DNA of 21,957 bases from Asterionellopsis glacialis (GCA_014885115.2 WKLE02000892.1:2085-24041), one strand, 5' to 3'. Positions 1 to 10,481 are shown, numbered from the stretch's first letter. A program made the numbers and translations. The notes: a model not told the origin generated them from the letters alone.

Positions 1-2
1 AT

Positions 3-713
3 TCCGTGAGTCCAAGTACAACCACGTACACTACAGCTTCGACATCGAGTAGTCATTCTACGACTACAAGTACAAGCAATAGTGGTACTACAAATGGAAG
101 TGGCCATGGCAGCAGTACTAATAATGTACCCATTATTCGCAAGTCATGTCGACCTGGAACACAACAACGATCTGCATCGATATCATCCTTTGCAGGAGAA
201 GCCCTATCACGTGTCTCACAACCTAATTTAGACCGGTACATGAGATTACTAAGTGCCAAACAGAAAAAGGATCAAATTCTCATGATGACACGAGTCGTCT
301 TGGGATTGTTACAAAAGTCAGATCAAGCCTTATACAATCAAGCCATGGCAGCTATTGAAGAATGTTCCATGCGACACAAGGCCAAGGAACGTGGATATGA
401 AAGTTTGACAGTCAGTACGCAACGACATTTACGACACATTGTAGGTGAAGATCATTGGGATCGTGCCAAAATGTTATTGCGGGTCAAGGTGGAACGTGAA
501 AATCAAGCACATCCGAATCATACCTACATGGCATATTTTAAACGATTAACCATGACGGAAATGAAGAATTTTTTGGCTGCCTATGGTATGTCACGAACAG
601 ACATTGATCACATGTCACGTCAAGATCGTGTAGCTACATTATGTCATTTATCATCGACACCATCATCACCACCGTCTCCTAGAAGCAGTGGTGGAGTCGA
701 ATGTCAATACTAA
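3..713 (+). CDS. 5'-partial protein of a diatom-type paralogous family (ILMxTRVLL / SLTVSxQRxLR domain)
   Basis: The frame is open to the left window edge and the first in-frame codon after base 5 is GTG, which is not a normal eukaryotic start, so the gene begins upstream. The visible N-terminus is a Ser/Thr/Gly/Asn-rich low-complexity stretch (first ~60 residues). A charged, helical domain follows at about residues 86-165, with ILMMTRVVLG, YESLTVSTQR, HLRHIVGEDHW and DRAKMLL, then a second conserved block at 176-215 (YFKRLTMTEMKNFL, AYGM, DIDHM, ATLCHLSS) and a Ser/Pro tail. The gene at 2111 encodes the same domain order, so these are tandem paralogs. From memory, such proteins form a multicopy family in diatoms; no function is known to me. 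The lack of a signal peptide (N-terminus missing) and the basic helices are compatible with a nuclear role, which is inference. Confidence 0.8.
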   Translation, partial: SVSPSTTTYTTASTSSSHSTTTSTSNSGTTNGSGHGSSTNNVPIIRKSCRPGTQQRSASISSFAGEALSRVSQPNLDRYMRLLSAKQKKDQILMMTRVVLGLLQKSDQALYNQAMAAIEECSMRHKAKERGYESLTVSTQRHLRHIVGEDHWDRAKMLLRVKVERENQAHPNHTYMAYFKRLTMTEMKNFLAAYGMSRTDIDHMSRQDRVATLCHLSSTPSSPPSPRSSGGVECQY

Positions 714-2110
714 TCCTATAATATATCTTCAAGGAAATAATATGGAGGAATCGAATCATAGAGCAAGTGGAAATTACGTAAAACAAAATGAAAAAGAAGA
801 AGAAGAATGCATTGTGTATCAAGAGAGAAAGAGAGAGAAAGTGATACCAAAAAAAAAAGAGAGAGAGAGAATACTACTAGTTACTAGTTAGAGTGCCTGA
901 GCATGAAACTATTCAACTAAAATTAAGAGACCCAAAAGAAAAGGGCAAATTATCAAGAAAGAAGAAACCAAGAGAGAATAAACAATCCAAAAAGAGTGAA
1001 ACAACAATTAAAAGAGTTATCAGAAAAGTAAAACGACAAAGTTCGTACGTAATACTACAAATTATTATAAACTATAAGAAACTATAGAGTGCAATCATGA
1101 TACATACCCAAATACAAACCACTTGAAACGTAAACGACCTCAAAAATTTCAAGTACTTGAGTCTTTTACATGCGGATTGACAATTACTTGGCGTGTGTTT
1201 GCCATGTTTGCTAAATTTGCACTTACCACTCATTTTTCATATACTTTTAATTGTCCTTGGCTATCCACAAAAAGTATATAATAACTCAACATAAATTTTA
1301 CCGATGATTTGTTTAGGTCCAAGTTTATCATCCAGGACTGTTTACTTATATAGGTATGTTGGGGTTCGTAGTTTTTATTTCCATCTAGCAATTAATTTCA
1401 TTGTGGTTTGCTAAAAACAAAAATTTCAGAGAGTTCAAGGAAAAACAAAAAAAAAAACTAGATTCGAGGCATTTGAGCCATGACGCCGTGAAGATTCAGT
1501 CCCGGCCGTCCCGTGAAATCCGTATTAGGAACAAGGTTAATTATTCGTTCATTTTGATTGGTTTTTGAAACACACGTTTGTCACGATCGATGAGATGGTC
1601 AAGATTGAACGGTCAAGGTAGATAGGATAGTTTGATTGGAATTTATAGAGAGGAAAGAAATTTTGATGCGAGTTGGCAGACCCTCCTTTCGGAATTCGAC
1701 TCCCTATCCCCAAATGTCAAAATTACAGTCACATCATCGCTCATACAGAGGATGTTGCGGTTGATTCCGATCACACACACGAGTACATTGTTCACGTATT
1801 CGCTTTCTCGTTCTGATTATTTTTCGTCCGTTCTCCCAACTAGAACCAAACAGAAGAAAAAAATTATCCTCATCGATCGTGTCTAATATATAACCAGAAA
1901 GCTTCTGTCGTACAACAGTCAGTTGCTACATTTACAGAACAAATCGTTCCATACGGAAAGTACAGACCGCGTACTGGAAATTGGGTAGATTGATCCAAAG
2001 TGAATATCTTCTCATTTTTTCTCCATTATTTCTTCTTGGTGGGATCCATAATTTTTTATTCATCTGTCTAGAAAGAGAGAGTATTACCATTGTCTATTCT
2101 TTGAACAATC
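714..2110. other. Intergenic region between the two paralogs
   Basis: No supportable gene. Bases ~780-1090 are strongly purine-rich (GAA/AGA runs, including a short GA repeat near 860-870); the short open frames there are Lys/Glu-rich artefacts of that composition. An A-run lies near 1440-1460. The last ~200 bases before 2111, ending in a pyrimidine-rich stretch and AACAATC directly before the ATG, are the likely promoter and 5' leader of the downstream paralog; no defined promoter element could be assigned. Confidence 0.5.
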
Positions 2111-2878
2111 ATGAATCAAATGAATGTCGCTACTAACATTACGGAACAAGAAGCATCTCTTCCGAAGGAATGGAATCCTACTGAATGTGATGATTTGTTG
2201 TCTGTAGGATCGTCGTCGGCTCCTTCCTTTTTCAAGGAAGACGAAGATTCTTCTTTACCTGATCTTGTTGTCGAAGACAGTGAGGGGAGTAACAGTAGTA
2301 GTAGTGATAGCAACATGGACGACGACAAGGACGAAAAGATGGATGGTTTTTCCGTTACTGAAATCACGATTAGTACCAACAGTACAGCATCAACAGCTTT
2401 AACGTGTAATGTCGAGAATCCATCTGCGGAATCTACTAAAAAACGAAGAAAGCCACGTGATCCACCTGAACAACGATCGAACGCACATGAGCATCTTTTG
2501 AAACGTGTTGTTTCGAATAAGGAGGAGAAACATAATAATCAGGCATCCTTGGAACGACAACGACAAGCACGAATTACTCTTGCCAAACGTAAAAAGGAAA
2601 AAATTCTCATGTTGACACGTGTCTTGCTAAATCATCTTCAACAGAAGGATCCGGAGGCCTACATTCGTGCCGTCAATGTCATTCAAATATGTGCCATTCA
2701 TCAAAAGAATCGTATTAAAGGATTTGAAAGTTTGACAGTGAGTATTCAACGTGAATTACGACGAGAGGTAGGAGAAGACAATTGGGATTGTGCTCGTGCC
2801 TTTTTAGAAAATCGACTCGTCAAGGAAGCCCAAACAGATCATCAGCATCTTGATACTGTTGGTAAAGAGTCACATTAA
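2111..2878 (+). CDS. Second tandem paralog, acidic N-terminus plus ILMLTRVLL / SLTVSIQRELR domain
   Basis: A 255-residue single-exon frame starts at ATG 2111. Residues ~22-80 are acidic and Ser-rich, followed by a basic patch (KKRRKPRD, ~110-117) that could serve as a nuclear localisation signal (inference). The family domain covers ~160-236: KKEKILMLTR, VLLNHLQQ, FESLTVSIQR, ELRREVGEDNW and ARAFLENR, matching the upstream paralog position by position. Unlike that paralog, the frame stops right after the domain; the matching C-terminal block (SSYGM, DIDNM, MLCYLS) is present downstream in the same frame but behind three stop codons (see 2879-3006). The product is therefore truncated relative to its sister, or the tail needs splicing or readthrough. 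Function unknown. Confidence 0.8.
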   Translation: MNQMNVATNITEQEASLPKEWNPTECDDLLSVGSSSAPSFFKEDEDSSLPDLVVEDSEGSNSSSSDSNMDDDKDEKMDGFSVTEITISTNSTASTALTCNVENPSAESTKKRRKPRDPPEQRSNAHEHLLKRVVSNKEEKHNNQASLERQRQARITLAKRKKEKILMLTRVLLNHLQQKDPEAYIRAVNVIQICAIHQKNRIKGFESLTVSIQRELRREVGEDNWDCARAFLENRLVKEAQTDHQHLDTVGKESH

Positions 2879-3006
2879 GAAACCTTTTGGACATGATGGA
2901 AGTAGAAAATCAATGAATCGTCGTATGGGATGACACAAAAAGATATTGATAACATGGGAAGGGATGCACGTATTTCCATGTTGTGCTATTTATCCACCAA
3001 CGGCTA
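2879..3006 (+). pseudogene. Orphaned C-terminal tail of the 2111 paralog
   Basis: Read in the same frame as the 2111 gene, this stretch has stops TAA 2876, TGA 2894 and TAG 2903, then an open stretch that includes SSYGMTQKDIDNM and ends MLCYLSTNG before TAA at 3004. It aligns with AAYGMSRTDIDHM...ATLCHLSS of the upstream paralog. A mini-intron starting at GTAAAG 2862 does not restore the frame with any nearby AG I tried. The simplest reading is decay of the C-terminus after a nonsense or small indel mutation. Confidence 0.65.
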
Positions 3007-3982
3007 ATTGATCTATACAGAAAAAACAAACTATCCAAAACAAAAGAGTGGAATATCAATTTCACAAACACCGAGTACAAAGAGAATTATCTTTGAATTT
3101 CCTCCCCAGGATGAAAGTCACCACGACGCCCTCCTCTAGAGCTATTGCTACTACGCCACTGAGAACCTTGTAAAAAAGTTATATAAAAGAGATACAAAAT
3201 AGAGATAGAAAGAAAAACTACTACTAAGAAAACAAACTAGAATAACCTGATTGTTTTTTTTCACACAAAGCCTTGAGACTCGATAAAACAAACTACAGGT
3301 GTACCATATACTCTGATTTTGCTACGGTATGTGTTCCTTTCTGTTTATTGAAAAAATTGAACGACAAGACTTGATTCTATAACTTGCCTGCTCTCTACCA
3401 AAGTATGACTCTCTAGAGGAACTCTAGATTGTGTCATTATCATTTCATGTTGAATCGTGCATGCGCGGACGAAAATGTAGAATGCGCGAGCGAGAAATGT
3501 AGTCTGGGATCCCTTAACCTTAATTTGGGAGAAACGAGTGTGATGGACAGACGATAGATCAACATGATATGCCAAAAAGTTAAATCCAAATACTCGTTAA
3601 GTTACAGTTAATACGCCTTATGTTTGAATCTACAGTATTAAATTTGAAAATACTGTCTGGCGGTCGTACTTAAGGAAAAAAGACAGTCGTGCAAGTTTTG
3701 AAATTTGTATTTCAGTCTGAATTTATCATTGGCAAGAATAAATAGCGCGCTTCATTTTTGACTTTCCAACATCATTGCATATCTTGTTGGGGTAGCATCA
3801 GGACCTAGAGAGTTTATTGTATGCTCTTTTTATATTGTGATCTCCATCATTTCTAGGTTAGAAAACGTGGGTGTCAACCAATAACTGAATTCGTCGAGAG
3901 TAATTGGAGACTCTAGAAGACAGAAAATCTTGTAAGAACTCGAGGTGACATTCAACAGAGAAAGTATCGTGAAAGCTTCAAA
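3007..3982. other. Intergenic region with 5' flank of the carbonic-anhydrase-like gene
   Basis: No supportable coding frame or RNA gene. It holds the 3' flank of the 2111 gene and the promoter and leader of the 3983 gene. A weak 76-codon frame on the minus strand (3345-3575) has no recognisable features and is taken as chance. Confidence 0.45.
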
Positions 3983-6028
3983 ATGAAGACCTTTTTAACA
4001 ATAGCAACCACAGTTAATGTGCTTCTGGCTGTGACTGTCTACTCGCAAAATACGGATCGATTCAACTATATTGGAACAGTTGGACAAGATTATGGTCCAT
4101 ATGATTGGGAAAGGGTATCCTGTGATGATCTTGCAGTCTGTGTAAGTATGCTTTGTGTTTTTGCTTACTGCCGAAAGAAGGTGGAAGAACGCCAATAAAC
4201 TTACTTGATTTTGCTTGCTTTGTTCTTTTGTCGTGAAACCATGTTGTACTCTATAACCGAAACAGGAAGGTTGGCCTGATGAATGGGTAATGTCACCAGG
4301 ATGGACCTTGGGTGAATTGGGCAATCAATGTGGTCCATCGACGAATGATCATCCTCAGGGTCCTATCAATTTGGAACGAGCTACTGGTATTAGTGATTGG
4401 GCCAACACCCGTTACAAGGAATGCATTGACGTTCATTGGATGAAATATTACAATGGAGGGTGCAATTGGGAAGATATGACAAATAATCCAGATTCTGAAT
4501 TTGCCAACAATTTCTTTATTCGTAGACATGCACTTCAAATCATGATGCCTCTGGGGAAGGACGATGCTGAAATCAAATGTCCATCTGGTAAAGCAGATGG
4601 AACATGGCAAGGCGCTGATTATGCATTCCCTAAATTAGATTATAGTAAAGGTTTCCCCGAATGGTGGCAATTGGTCCAAACAAACATCAAAACACCCTCG
4701 GATTATACACAAGATGGTACAAAATACGATGCTCAGCTGACTTACCATATGTTTTATGAATTACCATACGAATTGCAATCACCGACAGGACCAAGAAAGA
4801 GGGTAAGAAAAATTCACAGCATATAGATACTACTTGAAACAAGGCTTTGTCCAGAAGTGGTTGGTGATTCTATTTTAGGTGCAAAAATTTGATGTTTGTG
4901 TTATTAACTTTGTTCTGTGTCTCTCTTTCAAAACAGGACGGTGAAATCGTTATATTTTTACAGGCATATAATGATGTTGGACCAGATCCACTTATTGACA
5001 AATTTATTTGCCAATTCCGTAAAACAGAGGATAAGGTAAGAGAAGATTGTGGTTTAGATAGTGTCCCAAATCGATATCCAGGGTGTTACAACCCCTCTCG
5101 TCGTGGTCGGCGTCGTAATTTGCGATCTGAAACAAGTGGTAAAACAACTGACAGTAATACTACTGCCCAAGAACCAGCTCATACGTATCCCGACACATCC
5201 AGAATCAAGGTTACAAAAGAAGATCAATCGAACTTTGATGAATTTTTGAAAACATTTGATTTTGATGAATTCATTCAAGAACAAATTAATATGGGAGGTG
5301 GTAATGGTAACTGGGACGGACATCCCTATACAGATCCCGAACGACACTTACTAGATTATCTACATGTACCATTCCATCACTTTGGTGCCTTGATGAATGT
5401 ACGGACGGAATATTACCACCGCCTTGTTTCGTCGCAGTTAGTTCCTCCCTGTCAAGAGGGTGTTCATGTTCGTGCCATGAAGGATCCTTTACGGATTCAT
5501 CCACGTCAATTGAAGGAGATTCAACGGTTACTTGCGGAACGAATTGCCCCCCTGGGATCTACTTTTGATGAATGCCAGGTCGATAGTGCTGGTAGGGTTG
5601 CAACGAGTCGATTTGGAGGCCCAGCAGTGGAATTGAATCGTCCTCTGACTAATTGGGTCGGTCAACATAAGATGCAATTTTGTGAATGCAAGGATTGGCC
5701 ATCGAAATGGCCAGAAGACCGTAAATGGTGTGGCCTTGGTGGAGATAAGGGGAATGAAAGTCCAACAGGTTTAGAACCACGTTTACGATATTTTGAACAT
5801 CCATATAATTATTATTCTGAAGAAGATGAAGAATGGACCCCCGTTCCGTATAGTCCACCAACTGCGTCGCCGGCGCCATCCTCTACACCAACTATACTTT
5901 CAGACTCTCCAACGTTAAGTCCAACCCCCGAGGTTTGTTTGGAGAAGAAAGATTATTGTTATGGTTTGAATGAAAGTTCGCGTTGTTGCTCTGGTGAATG
6001 TAAGGAGGACAAACAAGAGTGTGGATAA
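3983..6028 (+). CDS. Secreted delta-carbonic-anhydrase-like protein (CA_like family), three exons, possibly catalytically dead
   Basis: Exons 3983-4141, 4266-4802 and 4937-6028 (introns 124 nt GTAAGT...ACAG and 134 nt GTAAGA...ACAG, both phase 0) give 595 residues. A signal peptide (MKTFLTIATTVNVLLAVTVYS) starts the protein. Family landmarks: DYGPYDW (36-42), GWPDEW (55-60), QGPINL (84-89, cf. QSPINI of alpha-CA), RRHALQI (139-145), FPEWWQLVQ (183-191), SDYT (198-201), QLTYH (210-214), GEIVIFLQAY (234-243) and LVPPCQEGVH (400-409, cf. LTTPPC). A basic RRGRRR (287-292) could be a processing site. A Ser/Thr/Pro linker (~534-564) leads to a six-Cys C-terminal module (566-595). Compared with alpha-CA, the HxH pair, SEHT and ELH positions read QLVQ, SDYT and QLT, so the zinc ligands look lost. 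Family assignment is from memory of motifs; an active enzyme with other ligands remains possible. Confidence 0.75.
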
Positions 6029-6355
6029 TGGAAACGTTTGCATTTGTACCCTGTCTTTCCTACTAATGTGTTTCGTAAACTTTAAATCCGTATAGAAGAT
6101 TATAGCTGCTACAAAAAATGAACTTTTACTCTTTATGAACGAATTTTTTCTTTCGCGAAAATGTTTTAAATCTGTCATTGTTTTAGTGATAGTATCAGGG
6201 TCAAAGAATTATAAAACTATTATGAGAGGCTCCTTGCTAAGTAAGCCATCTTTTAAACACCTACTCTACATGTAACCTACATTGTGCCTTTATGCATTGT
6301 AAATCGCACATGTGTAACGCAATCTAATTGGCCGGACAAAGTAAACACGTCCTTC
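6029..6355. other. Convergent 3' flanks
   Basis: About 330 bases lie between the 3' ends of the carbonic-anhydrase-like gene (+) and the Cys-rich gene (-). The stretch is AT-rich 3'-UTR and terminator-type DNA; no gene or structured repeat was seen. Confidence 0.4.
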
Positions 6356-6799
6356 TTAGCTCAGCCACAAAGCAGTAAGTGCTCCAGCCACATAAAAGAA
6401 AAAGCGGGAGGGGTCACTCGAAGGCGCGGATGATCCGTCACAGGTCATGTCTCCACATTCTGGAAAGGAATTCTCTGCAATACAAAGGAAGTGAGCTTCA
6501 ATTTCGTCCTTGCAAGTGCCACAAACATCATCGCAAGCTGTATGATATGCAGAACAGTAGAAATCTGAACCCTCTTCACAACTATCAAATTCAAAGGTGG
6601 ATGAAGGTAACAAATAAAAAGAGTCTGTGACAGCATCAAGGCAATTGATACAAATGAGTCCCTGACTGTCACCGAGTTCTTCCTTTAGACAATCAACTGC
6701 GACTTCTTTTTCGTTATCACAACCATAAGTGTCCGACGCTTTTACCATGCCAAACGTGATTGTCAAGACAGACATTGAAAGAGGAAAAAGGAACTTCAT
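6356..6799 (-). CDS. Small secreted Cys-rich protein, likely GPI-anchored
   Basis: A 147-residue single-exon frame. The N-terminus MKFLFPLSMSVLTITFGMVKA is a clear signal peptide. The mature part holds twelve cysteines, an even number fitting disulphide pairing, in a pattern that includes CINC, CDDVCGTC and CGDMTC. It ends with a small-residue stretch (GSSAPSSDPS), a short spacer and a hydrophobic tail (FFFYVAGALTALWLS) with no charged residues after it, the usual layout of a GPI-attachment signal; a single membrane anchor is the alternative. A cell-surface role is inferred. I do not recognise the family. It is convergent with the carbonic-anhydrase-like gene, which is also secreted. Confidence 0.75.
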   Translation of the reverse strand: MKFLFPLSMSVLTITFGMVKASDTYGCDNEKEVAVDCLKEELGDSQGLICINCLDAVTDSFYLLPSSTFEFDSCEEGSDFYCSAYHTACDDVCGTCKDEIEAHFLCIAENSFPECGDMTCDGSSAPSSDPSRFFFYVAGALTALWLS

Positions 6800-7005
6800 T
6801 GTGTAGGTTATGATCCTTCTTATGTTTCTCGATGTGCTTCTGATGATACCTGTTGTTTATCGCCTGTGATACGAACTTTATAATTCTAATAGTATTATTA
6901 TGTGAAAGAATACATCCGCATGGAAAGCGCTGCAGGAGTTTTTTGGGTTCGCATTTTCTGCGCATGACCGATATTTGCGTTTTCGATGTTTTGTGTTCGG
7001 GTTGA

Positions 7006-7630
7006 GATCTGGGTGAATTTTTTATTGATTCATGGGAAGAAACATGCATTGAATCTATGGCAGTGCAAACTATGCTATTAATGGCAGCTGCCCATGATGT
7101 AGGTACCTAGAGTAGCGGTGTGTATGATCCTAATGTTGAAAAACTAATGCCATTTTTACCTTTGCCATCCCACGACAACAACGGAAGCAGCATGATTGTC
7201 AACTCTGCAGAATTGAATGAATTTCTAAAGTATCCCTCTTCTTAATCATCGGCTCCATCCACAGGAGATAAAACAGCACCATCTATTGATTGCTCAAGTC
7301 TTGGCTGGATGTTTGTGGGTGACTTTTGTGATACTAGTGGTATTAATACTACTAATAATTCTACCAAGAAAAAAAATGGCCTACAAGTCGAGGTAAACCT
7401 TTGGAAGAGGACAATCGTGTCGAATGGAAATGATGATACAAGCAGGGATATCATCATCTATGTAACAATATGTAGTGTAAAGATCATACATACATCTTCT
7501 CTTTTTCTTGAACAGTACGCGTATTTCAACATTCCTACGGCATCATAATCTCCCGATGCAGTCTTGGTGTAAACCTTATTTGTTCAACACAGGTGGCAAC
7601 AACATCGCCCATTTGACTATCCCTTGTTAG
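7006..7630 (+). pseudogene. Decayed gene of unknown family with in-frame stops and a relic intron
   Basis: One frame reads coding-like from GAT 7006 (EEFTC-type text around WEETCIESMAVQTMLLMAAA) through TAG 7108 (then SGVYDPNVEKLMPFLPLPS), TAA 7243 (then APSIDCSSLGWMFVGDFCDT) to NGLQVE at 7392. A plausible 123-nt intron (GTAAAC 7393 ... AACAG 7515) keeps the frame and leads into YAYFNIPTAS, another TAA at 7546, then a shifted frame (NTGGNNIAHLTIPC) to TAG 7628. Composition and Cys/Trp placement look like a real protein that has been lost. Introns across the two first stops are conceivable (GTAGGT near 7099 to CTGCAG near 7210), which would make it a live multi-exon gene, but the sequence they would remove also reads as coding. 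Family not recognised. Confidence 0.5.
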
Positions 7631-7649
7631 TAACACTAGTCCCGATCTA

Positions 7650-10481
7650 TTATTTCTCACTAGGTTTGACTTTTACATCGTCATCATTTTGAACTGCAGT
7701 TCTAGCATTGGCCTGCAACTGTTGCAACGCATCCAAAAGTCGTCTTTCCATGGATTGCAACTCAATTTTCAAATCCTCTCGATATATTGTTTCCCTTTCC
7801 ATAGATTTTTCCAGTTCCTCCATCCGCTCCGCGATTTGTAATATCCCTCCAGAAGTTTTATTCCGTGCGGAATTAACAGCATCATGTATAGCTTTGTTAG
7901 TATATTCAAGACGTCCTTTCCATTCCATCGATGAAACTTGATTACTTTTGCGTCCTAGACTAATTCCGGGCTTGCTACCATTGGCTCCGAGAAGACTGAC
8001 AGTAGATCGCATAATGATATTTGTAAAAACAAATCGAAACGGTGCACACATTTTAGATTCGGAATAGGGACGAAAGTTTAGCCTGGTCATAACCTCTGGC
8101 CATAACAATCGAAGTACAACGATCGCAATGTACCCAATGACAAGAGCCGGAATGATCGTAATACAGATAGCTAAGCCCTTTCCTTTCTTTTCCTCGAGAC
8201 TATTGTACACCTATGGAAATCAATAAAATTATTGTAGGAACGGCGAGTGAGGTGGACTTTGAGAGTTAGCATTCATGAAAAACACACCATGCTTGGAGAT
8301 TTGGTTGAGATCAAAAAGGTTACTTATCCATGAACGTACTGGAACAGATGATATTGTAGCAACAAATGCTGATGTTAAAAGTACCATGAGCGTAACAGTT
8401 GCACGCAAAATGCCTGAACCAACAAAGCGCCCGGATTGAAACTGCACTATATCTTCTCTTGGGAACATGGCCGTTTGCAAAGCAATGCCTTTTGCAATCA
8501 AAGCGATACGTGATCTTGCAAACAAACGGTTAGATCTTAACAAACTTCTTTCGTAAGCTTCAGTTACTAATGCAATCAGCATATTTAGAAGTATGACGAT
8601 TCCAAAAAAAGTTAATATCGTGAAGAGGCATGTTGTAAGGAAGTTCGCGTTAAAATCAAGATAGTTGAAGTCACCAATGAATACTCTATAAACAGCAAGG
8701 TAACTGGACCAACGTGTATCTGCACAAAACGGACTTCCTAAAAGATCTGCCTCTAACACACTTGTACTTTCGTTAGGACAAACATCGGGATCTTGGATAA
8801 AATCCCTGTAGCATGTAAAAAGCATGTCGCCGAAAGCAAATATGACCATACCAGTAATGATCATAAAGGAAAAAATATCATGAAAAATCTATAGGTATGT
8901 AAGGAATGTGGAAGGGTATATGCACAAAAACGGTAAGAGATATTTGTATTTCAAGGTTGCACATGAAGCATCTAAGTATATGCACGTATTATGCAAAACA
9001 CGTAATTTTGTACCAACCTCGAATACTGCAAGAATACTTGTCGCAAGCTTTTGCCGTAGAGTTTGAAGAAATCCAAGTCCCCTGATCCATAATAAGCCAA
9101 CTGTGAATACTTGAAATTTTTGCTGTATTGTTGTTAGATTGCCTGACTCTAGATCGTCACCGAAAAAAGCCTCAAGATATAGAACAGTGCTATATGCTAC
9201 AAGAGTAAGTACTACGATTTCAAGGATTGTCCATCGGTAAGTAAGATTGTTGAGAAAGATAGTATAGGAAATTTGCCATAGGGCAACGAAGTCTCCTACC
9301 AAGCGACAAATAAAATAGAATATTGCTGTAGGTCCAAGCAAAGTGACTGATTGGCTTACCCAATTTAAAGCCTGGAAAGTATCTGCAAAACTCGTCATTT
9401 TGTGATTAACATTAAAATACAATAAAATCAAGTTCCTCCACATCATTAAAAGCACCAAGTGAAAGAAACAATCCATCGTCACTAAGGCGATGATGAATGG
9501 ACGTTTGACAGCCTTTTGCAACACATATTGAACCGACAAAGTGATTCCAACTCTTTCCATTTCTTTGTTGGACAATTCAAATAAAGACGGTATGAGAAGT
9601 TCTGAAAATTCAGATACCGTATCGAACAAAATTTGTTGCTTTTCTTCAAATTCTTTTTCTTCATCTCGAGTTGGAATAGTATCTACGCCATATTTGAGTT
9701 GATCTTCGGTCAAGGACAATGAAACATAGTCCCTGGAAGTTAAGTTTGATATGATTTCCAAATAGTCAATAAGCTTCTTGTTGTCGCCATGGAGGTCTTT
9801 TGGAGCATTGCCACTCTCTTTTGTTGCTTTTGAAGATAACAACTGGGTAAACCACTCATTATCGTTGAATACAACCGAGTTGGGAGAGTCGATTGACGTT
9901 TGCTGATATTGTTTTTGTTGCGGTTGCCGAATAGTTTCAGAGCAAATAGAATTGATGTTCAAAAAGATTCGACGAATCAATGGTAGTGATAACAGCTCAC
10001 GTTGAACATGTTCGTCTCTTTCCTTGAGTGTCAATACTGTTAACACTAAATTTGGAATCTTGGCAACTTTGTCGATAACATTTTTCTCGAAATCGTCGAC
10101 ACTAATAACACCCATCACAGATTGTTGGTAAGATTTTTGTGCAAATTCATTAAGCTCGACAAATTTCTGGTGAAGAGCCTTTAATTGAGGATGAGATTGA
10201 TAAGACCCACGTATGCTTCCAAAATTTCTTTCTGTGGGTGATAATACCGACCAAATGGGAGAAATCAAACCACCTTCACTTTCCGGATTAGGTTGGTTTG
10301 CTTTTTCCGACTTCACTTTATTCAAAAAGTCCTGAATACTTTGCTGAGTTTCTTCAATTAACGTGTCAAATTCGCCGATGATGTTCTCTTCGCTTTCCTC
10401 GTCGTCGTCACCTAAAGTTGCAGGAACAATAATCGAAAGGCTTTTTTTGCTTTCATCAAATGGTACACTTGTCGAAGACAT
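7650..10481 (-). CDS. TRP/polycystin-type cation channel with C-terminal membrane hairpin and coiled coil, three exons
   Basis: Minus-strand exons 10481-9018, 8888-8340 and 8210-7650 give 857 residues. Intron 1 (9017-8889, 129 nt, GTTGGT...CTATAG) and intron 2 (8339-8211, 129 nt, GTACGT...CCATAG) are both phase 0; an alternative intron 2 donor (GTGTTT at 8285) adds 18 residues. A long acidic and Gln-rich cytosolic N-terminus (~1-325) is followed by membrane segments at ~327-355, 373-397, 417-438, 455-473 and 489-512, a pore loop at ~550-566 with GDF (560-562), and S6 at ~571-596 containing FFGIVILLNMLIALV, the hallmark of TRP/PKD channels. Beyond S6 come two more hydrophobic segments (~647-667, 684-708) and a heptad-like Glu/Leu-rich coiled coil (~790-840). 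It likely conducts Ca2+ or other cations across a membrane; which membrane is unknown. Ligand or voltage gating cannot be read from the sequence. Confidence 0.8.

Noticed and set aside
688..1087. Lys/Glu-rich open frames downstream of the first paralog
   Set aside because: They mirror a purine-rich tract and lack a convincing start or domain.
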